Source: Frondihabitans sp. 762G35 (lineage in GTDB: Bacteria; Actinomycetota; Actinomycetes; Actinomycetales; Microbacteriaceae). Taken from it: a DNA stretch of 64,000 nucleotides. Location of the stretch: positions 248,001-312,000 of the forward strand of contig NZ_CP014619.1 of NCBI RefSeq assembly GCF_002074055.1, in the 5' to 3' direction. The first letter of the stretch is position 1, and the number at the start of each line of letters is the position of its first letter. Below the pieces are notes generated by a model, which did no database searches, was not told where the DNA came from, and was given only the letters and a program-made list of their open reading frames with translations. The position numbers were made by a program, and so were the translations under genes. Below are positions 1-7,474 of this stretch, piece after piece.

Positions 1-140
1 TCGAACTCACCCGCGAGAGCATCGGGCTCCTCGAGCCGCTCCGCCAGGCCTGGCACGAGGCGACGGCGCAGGCCCCGGCCACGCCCGCCCTCTCGACCGA
101 CTCGCTCAGCTTCGCCGGCGGGAGCCTCGGCGTTGCCTGA
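1..140 (+). CDS. fliS: FliS flagellin export chaperone, C-terminal end (partial)
   Basis: The left edge cuts this gene. The frame beginning at base 3 reads about 45 residues, starting ELTRESIGLLEPLRQAW, to a TGA at 138-140. An 'I.LL.PLR.AW' helix followed by a loose, small-residue tail is typical of the C-terminus of FliS. FliS binds the flagellin C-terminus in the cytoplasm and prevents early polymerisation before export. The next gene overlaps it by 8 bases, as expected for a coupled fliS-fliT-like pair, and the basal-body genes follow. The assignment rests on the tail and its context only, since most of the protein is outside the window. Confidence 0.65.
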   Translation, partial: ELTRESIGLLEPLRQAWHEATAQAPATPALSTDSLSFAGGSLGVA

Positions 141-462
141 GATCGTTTCGATCCGTGAGGCCAAGCCCGGCACCGACGAGACGCGCGGGGCCTGGCTCCG
201 GGTGCTCGCCGAGATGGAGCGGGCCGCAGGATCCGCGACCGACGGCGTCGAGACTCCTGCCGTCTGGCTCGCCCCCGAGGGCCTCGGCCCGATGCCCGCC
301 GATCTCGAGGAGCGGGCCCGCGCGATCGCCGCGCGCCAGCAGCGCGCCATCGAGAGCGTGCAGGAGGCCCGGCTGACGGTGTCGAGGCATCTCTCGGCCC
401 TCCGCACGGTCCCCGCTCCCCGCCAGACCGATCGCTCGGTCTACCTCGACGTCACCGGCTGA
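133..462 (+). CDS. small FliT-like hypothetical protein
   Basis: This 109-residue protein starts at TTG (133) inside the end of the fliS-like gene. I do not recognise it by conserved motif. It is short, charged and mostly helical, with a long C-terminal helix (residues 55-95, rich in E, A, R and Q). That shape, and its position directly after FliS and before flgB, fit a FliT-type export chaperone or another small flagellar cytoplasmic protein. The overlap suggests translational coupling to fliS. It could equally be a lineage-specific protein of unknown role, and homology should not be assumed. Confidence 0.5.
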   Translation: MPEIVSIREAKPGTDETRGAWLRVLAEMERAAGSATDGVETPAVWLAPEGLGPMPADLEERARAIAARQQRAIESVQEARLTVSRHLSALRTVPAPRQTDRSVYLDVTG

Positions 463-520
463 CGTCCCCGACTCCCGCGCTGGCCCCCGAAGACGGGGCG
501 GGCGGCGGGGTGATCGACCC

Positions 521-547
521 TAACGGGCCTCCGGCATCCGCCGATAG
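521..547 (+). promoter_or_regulatory. sigma-28 (FliA)-like promoter upstream of flgB
   Basis: TAACGGGC at 521-528 and GCCGATAG at 540-547 are separated by exactly 11 bp. This is the layout of the known flagellar sigma-28 consensus (TAAAGTTT-N11-GCCGATAA). The same arrangement recurs before flbD and fliM. The predicted transcript start, about 7 bases after the -10 element, falls at the GTG at 554, which is in frame with flgB. Binding is inferred, not shown. Confidence 0.65.
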
Positions 548-622
548 AGCCCTGTGAGCACGGATCGCTCACCCCTCAGGCCACGGATCGGCCGCCCTCC
601 CGCAATCGCGAAGCGAGCAGTC

Positions 623-964
623 GTGCTGGAATCCGTGACCTCCAAGGCCCTCGAGAGTGCTCTCGACGGTCTGTCGATGCGCCAGAAGGCGATCGCGAAC
701 AACATCGCGAACATCAACACCCCCGGCTACACGGCCGAGCGCGTCTCCTTCGAGGACGCCCTCGCGGCCTCCGTGGACGCGGGCAACGGGTCGGCCGCCC
801 CCTCGATGTCCCGCTCGATGGAGCCCACCCGCGAGGACGGCAACAACGTCAACCTCGACACCGAGACCCTCAGCAACACGACGACCGTCCTGCAGTACCA
901 GTTCGCCACGCAGGCCGAGAACAACGTCCTCACCAGCGTCCGCGCCGTTCTGAAGAACAGCTGA
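623..964 (+). CDS. flgB: FlgB, flagellar basal-body proximal rod protein
   Basis: FlgB is one of the proximal rod subunits exported by the flagellar type III system. The 113-residue product from GTG at 623 has the rod/hook signature near its N-terminus (residues 24-34, NNIANINTPGY) and a C-terminal helix for the D0 coiled-coil. I chose 623 because it puts the conserved 'LESVTSKALESALDGLSMRQ' at the N-terminus. An in-frame GTG at 554 would add 23 basic, non-conserved residues and lies where the upstream promoter should initiate, so a longer leaderless product is possible. The stop overlaps the flgC start by one base. Confidence 0.88.
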   Translation: MLESVTSKALESALDGLSMRQKAIANNIANINTPGYTAERVSFEDALAASVDAGNGSAAPSMSRSMEPTREDGNNVNLDTETLSNTTTVLQYQFATQAENNVLTSVRAVLKNS

Positions 965-1359
965 TGGGCATGTTCGACGCGATCGGGATCGCGAGCACCG
1001 GCCTCACCGTCCACCGCAAGTGGCTCGACGCCATCTCCGACAACATCGCCAACGTCAACACCGCCAAGCCGATGTCCGGCGCCGCCTTCCAGGCGCGCTA
1101 CGTCGAGGTGCAGGAGGGCGAGGGCGTCTCCGGCGTCTACGTCAAGGGTGCCGCCTTCGGCAGCGCCGAGGGCCGCGTCACCTACGACCCCACCAACCCC
1201 GAAGCCAACAAGGACGGGTACGTCCGCCTCCCCGACATCGACCTCGGCACGCAGATGGCCGACCTGATCATGGCGCAGCGCGGCTACCAGGCGAACGCCG
1301 CCGTCGTCGACCGGGCCAAGACGTCGTACGAGGCCGCCCTCCAGATCGGACGCAACTGA
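964..1359 (+). CDS. flgC: FlgC, flagellar basal-body rod protein
   Basis: This 131-residue proximal rod protein has the family hallmarks at both ends: SDNIANVNT near residue 25 and a C-terminal MADLIMAQRGYQANAAVVDRAK segment that forms the D0 coiled-coil. It assembles with FlgB and FliE between the MS ring and the distal rod. ATG at 964 overlaps the flgB TGA, and its own TGA overlaps the fliE ATG at 1359. This indicates coupled translation at rod-subunit stoichiometry. The length is normal for the family. Confidence 0.95.
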   Translation: MGMFDAIGIASTGLTVHRKWLDAISDNIANVNTAKPMSGAAFQARYVEVQEGEGVSGVYVKGAAFGSAEGRVTYDPTNPEANKDGYVRLPDIDLGTQMADLIMAQRGYQANAAVVDRAKTSYEAALQIGRN

Positions 1360-1694
1360 TGCCCCTCTCTCCCGTCAACGGAGCCTTCCCGGTCTCCTCG
1401 ACCGCGGTCGACCCGTCGCAGACCATCGGCGCCAACCAGGACGCCTCCGCCGTCAACGGCCTCGACGCCACCCCGACCGTCGGCGCCTCGAGCTTCGGCA
1501 ACGTCATCGACGGCCTGCAGTCGCTGCAGGGCCAGTCGCAGGCGCTCGCCGTCAAGGCCGTCACCGGCGGCGTCGACGACGTCCACACCGCCACCATCGC
1601 CGCCACCCGCGCTCAGGTCACCCTCGAGCTCGTCTCCGCCGTCCGCAACAAGGGCGTCGACGCCTTCAACGAGATCATGAGGATGCAGGCCTGA
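1359..1694 (+). CDS. fliE: FliE, MS ring-rod junction protein
   Basis: A 111-residue protein starting at ATG 1359, exactly at the flgC stop. FliE joins the MS ring (FliF) to the rod and is the first axial protein exported. The conserved C-terminal half is present: 'DDVHTATIAATRAQVTLELVSAVRNK..DAFNEIMRMQ'. It matches the FliE pattern of a small rod-like helix ending in a Y/FxEIMRMQ motif. The N-terminal 50 residues are low-complexity and variable, as usual. The TGA overlaps the fliF ATG at 1694. Gene order flgB-flgC-fliE-fliF is the standard one. Confidence 0.93.
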   Translation: MPLSPVNGAFPVSSTAVDPSQTIGANQDASAVNGLDATPTVGASSFGNVIDGLQSLQGQSQALAVKAVTGGVDDVHTATIAATRAQVTLELVSAVRNKGVDAFNEIMRMQA

Positions 1695-3355
1695 TGCCTC
1701 CCGCCCTGAAGTCCCTTCTCACCGGCCTCGGCGACCGCGTCCGGTCGTTCACCGTCGCGCAGCGCACCCTGGCCGTCATCGGCGTCGCCGTGCTCGTCCT
1801 CGGCTCGGTCGCGCTCACGTCCTGGCTGACCAAGCCCTCCTACACGCCGCTCTTCACCGGCCTGGCCGCCACGGACGCCTCCGGCGTCGTCAACCAGCTC
1901 TCCGCCGACGGCGTGCCCTACCAGCTCACCGACGGCGGCTCGACGATCCTCGTGCCGCAGGCGCAGGTCTACCAGGAGCGCCTCAAGGCGGCGTCGGCCG
2001 GTCTCCCCGCCGACAACACCGGCGGCTACTCGCTCCTCGACACCATGGGCGTCACCTCGTCGGAGTTCCAGCAGAACGTCACCTACAAGCGCGCGATCGA
2101 GGGCGAGCTCGCCAAGACGATCGGCGCGCTCGACGGCGTCAAGACGGCGAGCGTCCAGCTCGCCATCCCGCAGGAGACCGTCTTCTCCGACCAGAAGCAG
2201 GATCCGACGGCCTCCGTCTTCGTCGAGACGACGCCGGGCACCACCCTCTCGAACGAGCAGGTCCAGGCGATCGTCCACCTCACCTCGGCGTCGATCGAGG
2301 GCATGAAGGCGACCGACGTGTCGGTCGTCGACTCCAAGGGGAACGTGCTCTCCGCCGTCGGCACCGGGGCCACGGGCACCGCGGGCCAGCAGGCCGGCGA
2401 GTACCAGACGCAGACGCAGTCGAACGTGCAGGCCATGCTCGACAAGGTCCTCGGCGCCGGCAACTCCACCGTCGTGGTGGCAGCCGACGTCAACCAGAAC
2501 TCGGGCACGAAGGTGCAGGAGTCGTACACGGCTCCCACCGGCGGCGCGGCTCCCCTCAGCGAGTCCAGCACCAAGGAGCAGTACGCCGGCGGCGGCGCCG
2601 GCGCGGGCAACGCCACCGGCGTCCTCGGTCCCGACAACATCGCCGTGCCGAACGGGTCCGCGACCGGGAGCTCGACCACCGGCGCCGGCGGCTACGTCAA
2701 CGAGTCCGCCACGAAGGACAACGCCGTCGACAAGACCACCGAGTCGACCACCATCCCCGCCGGGGCGCTCACCAAGCAGACCGTCTCCGTCGCCATCAAC
2801 TCGAAGATCGCGAGCAAGCTCAACCTCGGCAACATCAACGACCTCGTCTCGAAGGCCGCCGGCATCGACACGACGCGCGGCGACCAGGTCAGCGTCCAGA
2901 TGGTCGACTTCAACGACTCCGGATCCAAGGCCGCAGCGGCCGCCCTCAAGGCCGCCGACGCGCAGGCCGCCAGCGACAGCATGTGGTCGACGATCCGCAC
3001 CGGGCTCATCGCCGCCGGCATCGGCATCCCGCTGATCGTCGCCCTCTTCCTGCTGACCCGCCGCGGTCGCAAGCAGGAGCGCGAGGACATCGACCTGGGC
3101 GAGATCGCCTCCGTCGCGACGACGTGGCCGGGCGACCCGGCGACCAAGCCGCTCCTGCTCGACGACGTCGAGGCCCGCCGCCTCCTGGAGTCGTCGCAGC
3201 CGATGACCGCGCCGACCGCCCAGCTGCCTCAGCTCGGCACCGAGGGTGCGACCCTCGAGCGTCAGCGCGCCGAGATCGACGCGCTCGCCGGAGCCGACCC
3301 CGACCGCACGGCCGAGCTCCTCCGCGGTCTGCTCGACGACAGGCAGACGGTATGA
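1694..3355 (+). CDS. fliF: FliF, flagellar MS-ring protein
   Basis: FliF builds the MS ring in the cytoplasmic membrane, the base for rod assembly and the housing of the export gate. The 553-residue product has a first transmembrane helix at about residues 28-46. Two ring-building YscJ/FliF-type domains follow, with 'LSNEQVQAIVHLTSASIEGM' at about 190 and 'KTASVQLAIPQETVF' just before it. Then come a Gly/Ser/Thr-rich beta-collar region (about 280-340), a second transmembrane helix at about 435-455 and a cytoplasmic tail. The last ~40 residues, including 'LERQRAEIDALAGADPDRTAELLRGLL', are the FliG-binding end. Length and topology are normal. Confidence 0.95.
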   Translation: MPPALKSLLTGLGDRVRSFTVAQRTLAVIGVAVLVLGSVALTSWLTKPSYTPLFTGLAATDASGVVNQLSADGVPYQLTDGGSTILVPQAQVYQERLKAASAGLPADNTGGYSLLDTMGVTSSEFQQNVTYKRAIEGELAKTIGALDGVKTASVQLAIPQETVFSDQKQDPTASVFVETTPGTTLSNEQVQAIVHLTSASIEGMKATDVSVVDSKGNVLSAVGTGATGTAGQQAGEYQTQTQSNVQAMLDKVLGAGNSTVVVAADVNQNSGTKVQESYTAPTGGAAPLSESSTKEQYAGGGAGAGNATGVLGPDNIAVPNGSATGSSTTGAGGYVNESATKDNAVDKTTESTTIPAGALTKQTVSVAINSKIASKLNLGNINDLVSKAAGIDTTRGDQVSVQMVDFNDSGSKAAAAALKAADAQAASDSMWSTIRTGLIAAGIGIPLIVALFLLTRRGRKQEREDIDLGEIASVATTWPGDPATKPLLLDDVEARRLLESSQPMTAPTAQLPQLGTEGATLERQRAEIDALAGADPDRTAELLRGLLDDRQTV

Positions 3356-4374
3356 GCCCGATCGGGACCGCCGAGCTGACCGGGGCCCAGAAGGTCGCCG
3401 TCATCCTCATGCAGATGGACCAGGCGCGCGCCGCCACGGTCATGCAGCGCTTCAACGACACCGAGGCCGACGAGATCACGGCCGAGCTCGTCAAGATGCG
3501 GCGCGTCGACGCCCAGGTCGCCGACACCGCCGTCGCCGAGTTCCACGACCTCACGCGTCGCGGGCGGATCAACCCCCGCGGCGGCCGCGACTTCGCGGTC
3601 GGCCTGCTGGAGGCGTCGTTCGGCTCCGAGAAGGCCGCCGGCGTCATGGAGCGCCTGGCCTCGTCGATGGCCGGGAAGTCGTTCGAGTTCCTCGAGGCAG
3701 CCGACTCCGGTCAGCTCCTCACGCTCCTCGACGGCGAGCTGCCGCAGACCATCGCCCTCGTCCTCGCCCACCTCGGCGCCGACCAGGCGTCCGCCGTGCT
3801 CACCGGCCTCGAGGCCGGGCTCCGCACCGACGTCGCCCAGGCGATCGCCACCATGGGCACCGCCACGCCCGAGGCCGTCGGCATCGTCGCGCAGACCCTC
3901 CGCGTCCGCGCCGGAGCCGTCGTCGCGCCGCGCGAGCAGGTCGAGGCGGTCGGCGGGATCCAGCCGCTCGTCGAGATCATCAACCGCTCGGACGCCGCGA
4001 CCGAGCGGCTCCTGCTCGAGAGCCTCGAGGCGCGCGACCCCGCGCTCGCCGAGGAGGTCCGCTCCCGGATGCTCACCTTCGTCGACATCGTCAAGCTCGA
4101 CGCCCGCGACATCCAGCAGGTGCTCCGCGGCATCGACGCGGCCGTGCTCGCGATCGCCATGAAGGGCGCGCCGGAGCCGGTCACCGAGGTCATCCGCTCG
4201 AACGTCTCGGAGCGCAACCGCGAGCTGCTGGACGACGAGATCCGCGCCGCCGGCCCCGTCCGCCTCTCGCAGGTCGAGGAGGCGCGCGCCTCGGTGGTCC
4301 GCGCCATCCGCGAGCTCGAGGCGCAGGGCGCCATCACCGTGCAGCGCGGCGACGAGGAGGCCCTCGTTGAGTAA
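3352..4374 (+). CDS. fliG: FliG, flagellar motor switch protein
   Basis: FliG is the rotor component of the switch (C-ring) that receives torque from MotA and binds FliF. The 340-residue protein begins at ATG 3352, overlapping the fliF stop by 4 bases. Recognisable parts are the N-terminal FliF-binding domain ('LTGAQKVAVILMQMDQ'), the middle domain and the C-terminal torque domain. Residues 235-265 hold 'EEVRSRMLTFVDIVKLDARD' with the charged-helix pattern for the stator contact. Length is typical. The TTG start of fliH lies inside its last codons. Confidence 0.95.
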   Translation: MSPIGTAELTGAQKVAVILMQMDQARAATVMQRFNDTEADEITAELVKMRRVDAQVADTAVAEFHDLTRRGRINPRGGRDFAVGLLEASFGSEKAAGVMERLASSMAGKSFEFLEAADSGQLLTLLDGELPQTIALVLAHLGADQASAVLTGLEAGLRTDVAQAIATMGTATPEAVGIVAQTLRVRAGAVVAPREQVEAVGGIQPLVEIINRSDAATERLLLESLEARDPALAEEVRSRMLTFVDIVKLDARDIQQVLRGIDAAVLAIAMKGAPEPVTEVIRSNVSERNRELLDDEIRAAGPVRLSQVEEARASVVRAIRELEAQGAITVQRGDEEALVE

Positions 4375-4990
4375 CGATCTCCTCGCCGCTCCGGCGTTCG
4401 CCCGCGTCGCCTTCCCGGTCCTCCGCGATCCCGCCTCGGCGGCCCGCGAGGACGAGGCGTCCCAGCGCGGCCACGCCGCCGGCTACGCGGCCGGTCTCTG
4501 CGCCGCCGCCGCCGAGACCGCCGCCCTCCGCAGCGCTCTCGAGGCGGAGTCCGCGGCCGTCGTCGCGCAGTCGCGCGCCCGCACCGATCGTGCCGTGGCC
4601 CTCCTCGGAGCGGCCGCCGACGCCCTCGAGGCACGCCAGCGGGCGCTCCGCACCGAAGCGCAGGAGACGCTGCTCGCGACGTCCGTCCAGCTCGCCGAGG
4701 CCATCCTGGGCGCCGAGATCCGCGACAACCCGGCCTCGACGGTCGTCGCCGCCCTCACCAGGGCCCTCACCACCATCGACCCGGGCGACGTCGTCCGCGT
4801 CCGCCTGCACCCGGCCGACCTCGAGCTGCTCGACCCCGCCGACCTCGTCACGCTCGGCGTCGACGTCGTCCCGGATCCCGTGCTCGAGCGCGGCGACGCC
4901 CGCGCCGACCTCGAGGACGGCTTCCTCGACGCCACCCTCGGGACGGCCCTCGGCCGCGCCCGGACGATCCTCCTCGGCGGTGCCGCGTGA
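4367..4990 (+). CDS. fliH: FliH, flagellar export ATPase regulator
   Basis: FliH binds and restrains the FliI ATPase and links it to the C-ring. This 207-residue protein is Ala- and Glu-rich. It has a long N-terminal helical region with small-residue spacing ('GHAAGYAAGLCAAAAETAAL', reminiscent of the GxxxG repeats of FliH), followed by a conserved C-terminal FliH/HrpE domain ('LLATSVQLAEAILGAEI', 'VVRVRLHPADLELL'). The TTG start at 4367 overlaps the end of fliG by 8 bases, and the end overlaps the fliI GTG by 4. Identification rests on the domain pattern and the invariant position between fliG and fliI. Confidence 0.87.
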   Translation: MSNDLLAAPAFARVAFPVLRDPASAAREDEASQRGHAAGYAAGLCAAAAETAALRSALEAESAAVVAQSRARTDRAVALLGAAADALEARQRALRTEAQETLLATSVQLAEAILGAEIRDNPASTVVAALTRALTTIDPGDVVRVRLHPADLELLDPADLVTLGVDVVPDPVLERGDARADLEDGFLDATLGTALGRARTILLGGAA

Positions 4991-6306
4991 TCGCCGCCGT
5001 GCAGGACCGTCTCGGTCGCGCCGCCCTCGCCGCGCGCCCGCAGCGCGTCGGGGTCGTCAGCAGCGTCGTCGGCCTCGGCGTCACCGTCGCGGGCCTGGAG
5101 TGCTCCCTGGGCGAGGTCGTCGAGATCGGCGACGGCCGCCTGGCCGAGGTCGTCGCGACGACCGCCTCCGGGATCCGCTGCATGCCTCTCGGCCCCCTCA
5201 CGGGCGTCCACTCCGGCATGGCCGTGCGCCCCACCGGCCAGCCGATCCTCGTCCCCACCGGTCGCGGTCTCTTCGGCCGCGTGATCGACGGCCTCGGCCG
5301 GCCGATCGACGGCAAGGGTCCCCTCCTCAGCGACGGCCTCGCCCCGCTCGACCACGAGACGCCCTCGTCGATGCACCGCGCCCGGATCGCGTCGCCGCTG
5401 CAGCTCGGCGTCCGCGCCCTCGACACCCTCACCACGGTCGGCCGCGGCCAGCGCCTCGGCCTCTTCGCCGGCTCCGGCGTCGGCAAGTCGTCGCTCTTGT
5501 CGATGATCGCCCGCGGCACGGACGCCCAGGTGAGCGTCGTCGCCCTCGTCGGGGAGCGCGGCCGCGAGGTGCGCGAGTTCCTCGAGGACGACCTCGGCCC
5601 CGAGGGTCTCGCCCGTTCGATCGTGGTCGTGTCCACCTCCGACGAGCCCGCCCTGATGCGCCTCCGCGCCGCCTTCGTGGCCACGCGCATCGCCGAGTCG
5701 TTCCGCGACCGCGGCGCCGACGTCGTGCTGATGATGGACTCGCTGACGCGCGTCGCGATGGCCCAGCGCGAGATCGGCCTCTCGGTCGGGGAGCCCCCGG
5801 CCACGCGCGGCTACCCGCCGTCGACCTTCTCCACCCTCGCGACGCTCCTGGAGCGCGCCGGCACCGACCAGGTCGGCTCCATCACGGGCCTCTACACGGT
5901 GCTCGTCGACGGCGACGACCACAACGAGCCGATCGCCGACGCGGCCCGGAGCATCCTGGACGGCCACATCGTCCTCGACCGCAAGCTCGCCGTGACCGGC
6001 CACTTCCCGTCGATCGACGTGCTCGGCTCCATCTCGCGCGTCGCCTCCAAGGTCATCTCGCCCGAGCAGTCGGCGGCCGCGCGCACGCTCCGCACGGTCA
6101 TGGCCGCGCGCAAGCAGGCCCAGGACCTCATCGACGTCGGCGCGTACCAGCCGGGCAGCAACCCGCTGGTCGACGCGGCCGTCGCCCACCAGGGCGACAT
6201 CGACGACTTCCTGCAGCAGCGGATGGACGACCAGACCCCGTCGGCCGAGGCCTGGGCCCGGCTCCAGGCGCTCGCCGCCCGCCTCGCCGGGGGTGCGTCC
6301 GCATGA
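4987..6306 (+). CDS. fliI: FliI, flagellum-specific export ATPase
   Basis: FliI is the F1-beta-like ATPase of the flagellar type III export apparatus. The 439-residue protein has the Walker A motif AGSGVGKS at residues 161-168. Walker B is in 'DVVLMMDSLTRVAMAQREIG', and the export-ATPase signature 'PPSTFSTLATLLERAG' follows. The C-terminal helical region ends 'DDFLQQRMDDQTPSAEAW', where substrates and chaperones dock in relatives. GTG at 4987 overlaps fliH by 4 bases, and the stop overlaps fliJ by 4 bases, so fliH-I-J should be made together. No unusual residue was noticed. Confidence 0.96.
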   Translation: MIAAVQDRLGRAALAARPQRVGVVSSVVGLGVTVAGLECSLGEVVEIGDGRLAEVVATTASGIRCMPLGPLTGVHSGMAVRPTGQPILVPTGRGLFGRVIDGLGRPIDGKGPLLSDGLAPLDHETPSSMHRARIASPLQLGVRALDTLTTVGRGQRLGLFAGSGVGKSSLLSMIARGTDAQVSVVALVGERGREVREFLEDDLGPEGLARSIVVVSTSDEPALMRLRAAFVATRIAESFRDRGADVVLMMDSLTRVAMAQREIGLSVGEPPATRGYPPSTFSTLATLLERAGTDQVGSITGLYTVLVDGDDHNEPIADAARSILDGHIVLDRKLAVTGHFPSIDVLGSISRVASKVISPEQSAAARTLRTVMAARKQAQDLIDVGAYQPGSNPLVDAAVAHQGDIDDFLQQRMDDQTPSAEAWARLQALAARLAGGASA

Positions 6307-6746
6307 GGTCGTTCTCGCTCGCGGGTCTCCTCCGGGTCCGTCACGCGCAGCAGCAGAAGGCGATGGCCGAGCTGTCCGACGCCAACCGCCGCGTCCGCGA
6401 CGTCGCCACGCGCCGCGCCCAGGTCGAGCGCACGCTCGAGGGCGCCGTCGCCGGCAACGCCGTCGTCACCGACGCGGGGACCCTGATCGCGATCGCGGCG
6501 GCCCGCGCCTCCACCCGGGGCATGCTGGCCGAGCTCGACGCGGTCGCCGACGCGCACCGCACCGCCGCCGACGAGGCGCAGACGGCCTACAACGCGAGCC
6601 GCGCCCGGGCCATCGCCCTCGAGAAGCTCGAGGCGCGCCACGTCGCGGAGGCGCTGGCCGAAGACCTCCACCAGGAGCAGATCGCGCTCGACGAGATCGC
6701 CTCCGTCGCACACCACCGAGACGACCTCCAGGGGGAGCAGTCATGA
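6303..6746 (+). CDS. fliJ: FliJ, flagellar export coiled-coil protein
   Basis: A 147-residue protein that is almost entirely helical and predicted to form the antiparallel coiled-coil of FliJ. FliJ sits in the centre of the FliI hexamer and touches FlhA. It begins 'MRSFSLAGLLRVRHAQQQKAM', matching the FliJ opening (F.L..LL.vR...e..A...L). ATG at 6303 overlaps the fliI stop. Sequence conservation in FliJ is low, so position (directly after fliI), length and coiled-coil composition carry most of the weight. Confidence 0.85.
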   Translation: MRSFSLAGLLRVRHAQQQKAMAELSDANRRVRDVATRRAQVERTLEGAVAGNAVVTDAGTLIAIAAARASTRGMLAELDAVADAHRTAADEAQTAYNASRARAIALEKLEARHVAEALAEDLHQEQIALDEIASVAHHRDDLQGEQS

Positions 6747-7474
6747 GCATCAGCACCGTGATGAGCAGGATCACCGAGATCCAGGACACCATCGCGCAGA
6801 TCCGCACGGGTGCGTCCCCGGCCGGCTCCTCGGCGTCGTCGAGCGCCAGCGACGCCTCGAGCGCCACGGACTTCGCCTCCGCCCTCGCCACGGCGGGCGC
6901 CACCGGCACCGACGCCGCGACGTCGGGCACGACCGCGACCGGCACCGCGACTCCCGCGTCCCCCACCGGCGGACTCGTCGACAACGGCGTCACCGGCGAC
7001 GACGTGGTGGCCGACGCCAAGAAGTACCTCGGCGTCCCCTACGTCTTCGGCGGCACGACGCGCTCGGGCATGGACTGCTCCGGCCTCGTGCAGACCGTCT
7101 TCAAGGACCTCGGGATCACGATGCCCCGCGTCGTCCCGGACCAGGCGAAGATGGGCGTCGCCGTCCCCGACCTCGCCCACGCCAAGGCCGGCGACATCAT
7201 CTCGACGAAGAGCGGCGGGCACATCGTCATCTACCTGGGCGACGGCAAGATCCTGCACGCCCCGCGCCCCGGCAAGGACGTCCGCATCATCGACAACTAC
7301 CTCAAGGACAGCGACATCGGATCGATCCGCCGCATCGTGCCCTCCAGCGACAGCGTGTCGGCCGCGCCGGTCTCCTCGGCGGCCTCCGCCTCCCGGATCG
7401 GCTCGACCTCGCAGTCCGACCTGATGCAGGCCGCGCTCCAGCAGTTCCTCGCCACGACGGGAGCCTCCGCATGA
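6743..7474 (+). CDS. NlpC/P60 (C40) peptidase in the flagellar operon
   Basis: This 243-residue protein is a cysteine peptidase of the NlpC/P60 type, which cuts peptide cross-bridges of peptidoglycan. The catalytic residues are Cys112 (MDCSGLV), His160 (GGHIVIYLG) and probably His172 (ILHAPRPG). The domain is followed by a short Ser/Ala tail. The N-terminus (MSISTVMSRITEIQDTIAQI) is not a signal peptide and resembles the start of rod/hook-type export substrates. Residues 22-78 are a flexible Ser/Ala/Thr linker. Overlap with fliJ and fliK by 4 bases each side places it firmly in the operon. It probably opens the thick wall for the rod, a job done in other bacteria by FlgJ. That role is inference. 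Confidence 0.85.
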   Translation: MSISTVMSRITEIQDTIAQIRTGASPAGSSASSSASDASSATDFASALATAGATGTDAATSGTTATGTATPASPTGGLVDNGVTGDDVVADAKKYLGVPYVFGGTTRSGMDCSGLVQTVFKDLGITMPRVVPDQAKMGVAVPDLAHAKAGDIISTKSGGHIVIYLGDGKILHAPRPGKDVRIIDNYLKDSDIGSIRRIVPSSDSVSAAPVSSAASASRIGSTSQSDLMQAALQQFLATTGASA

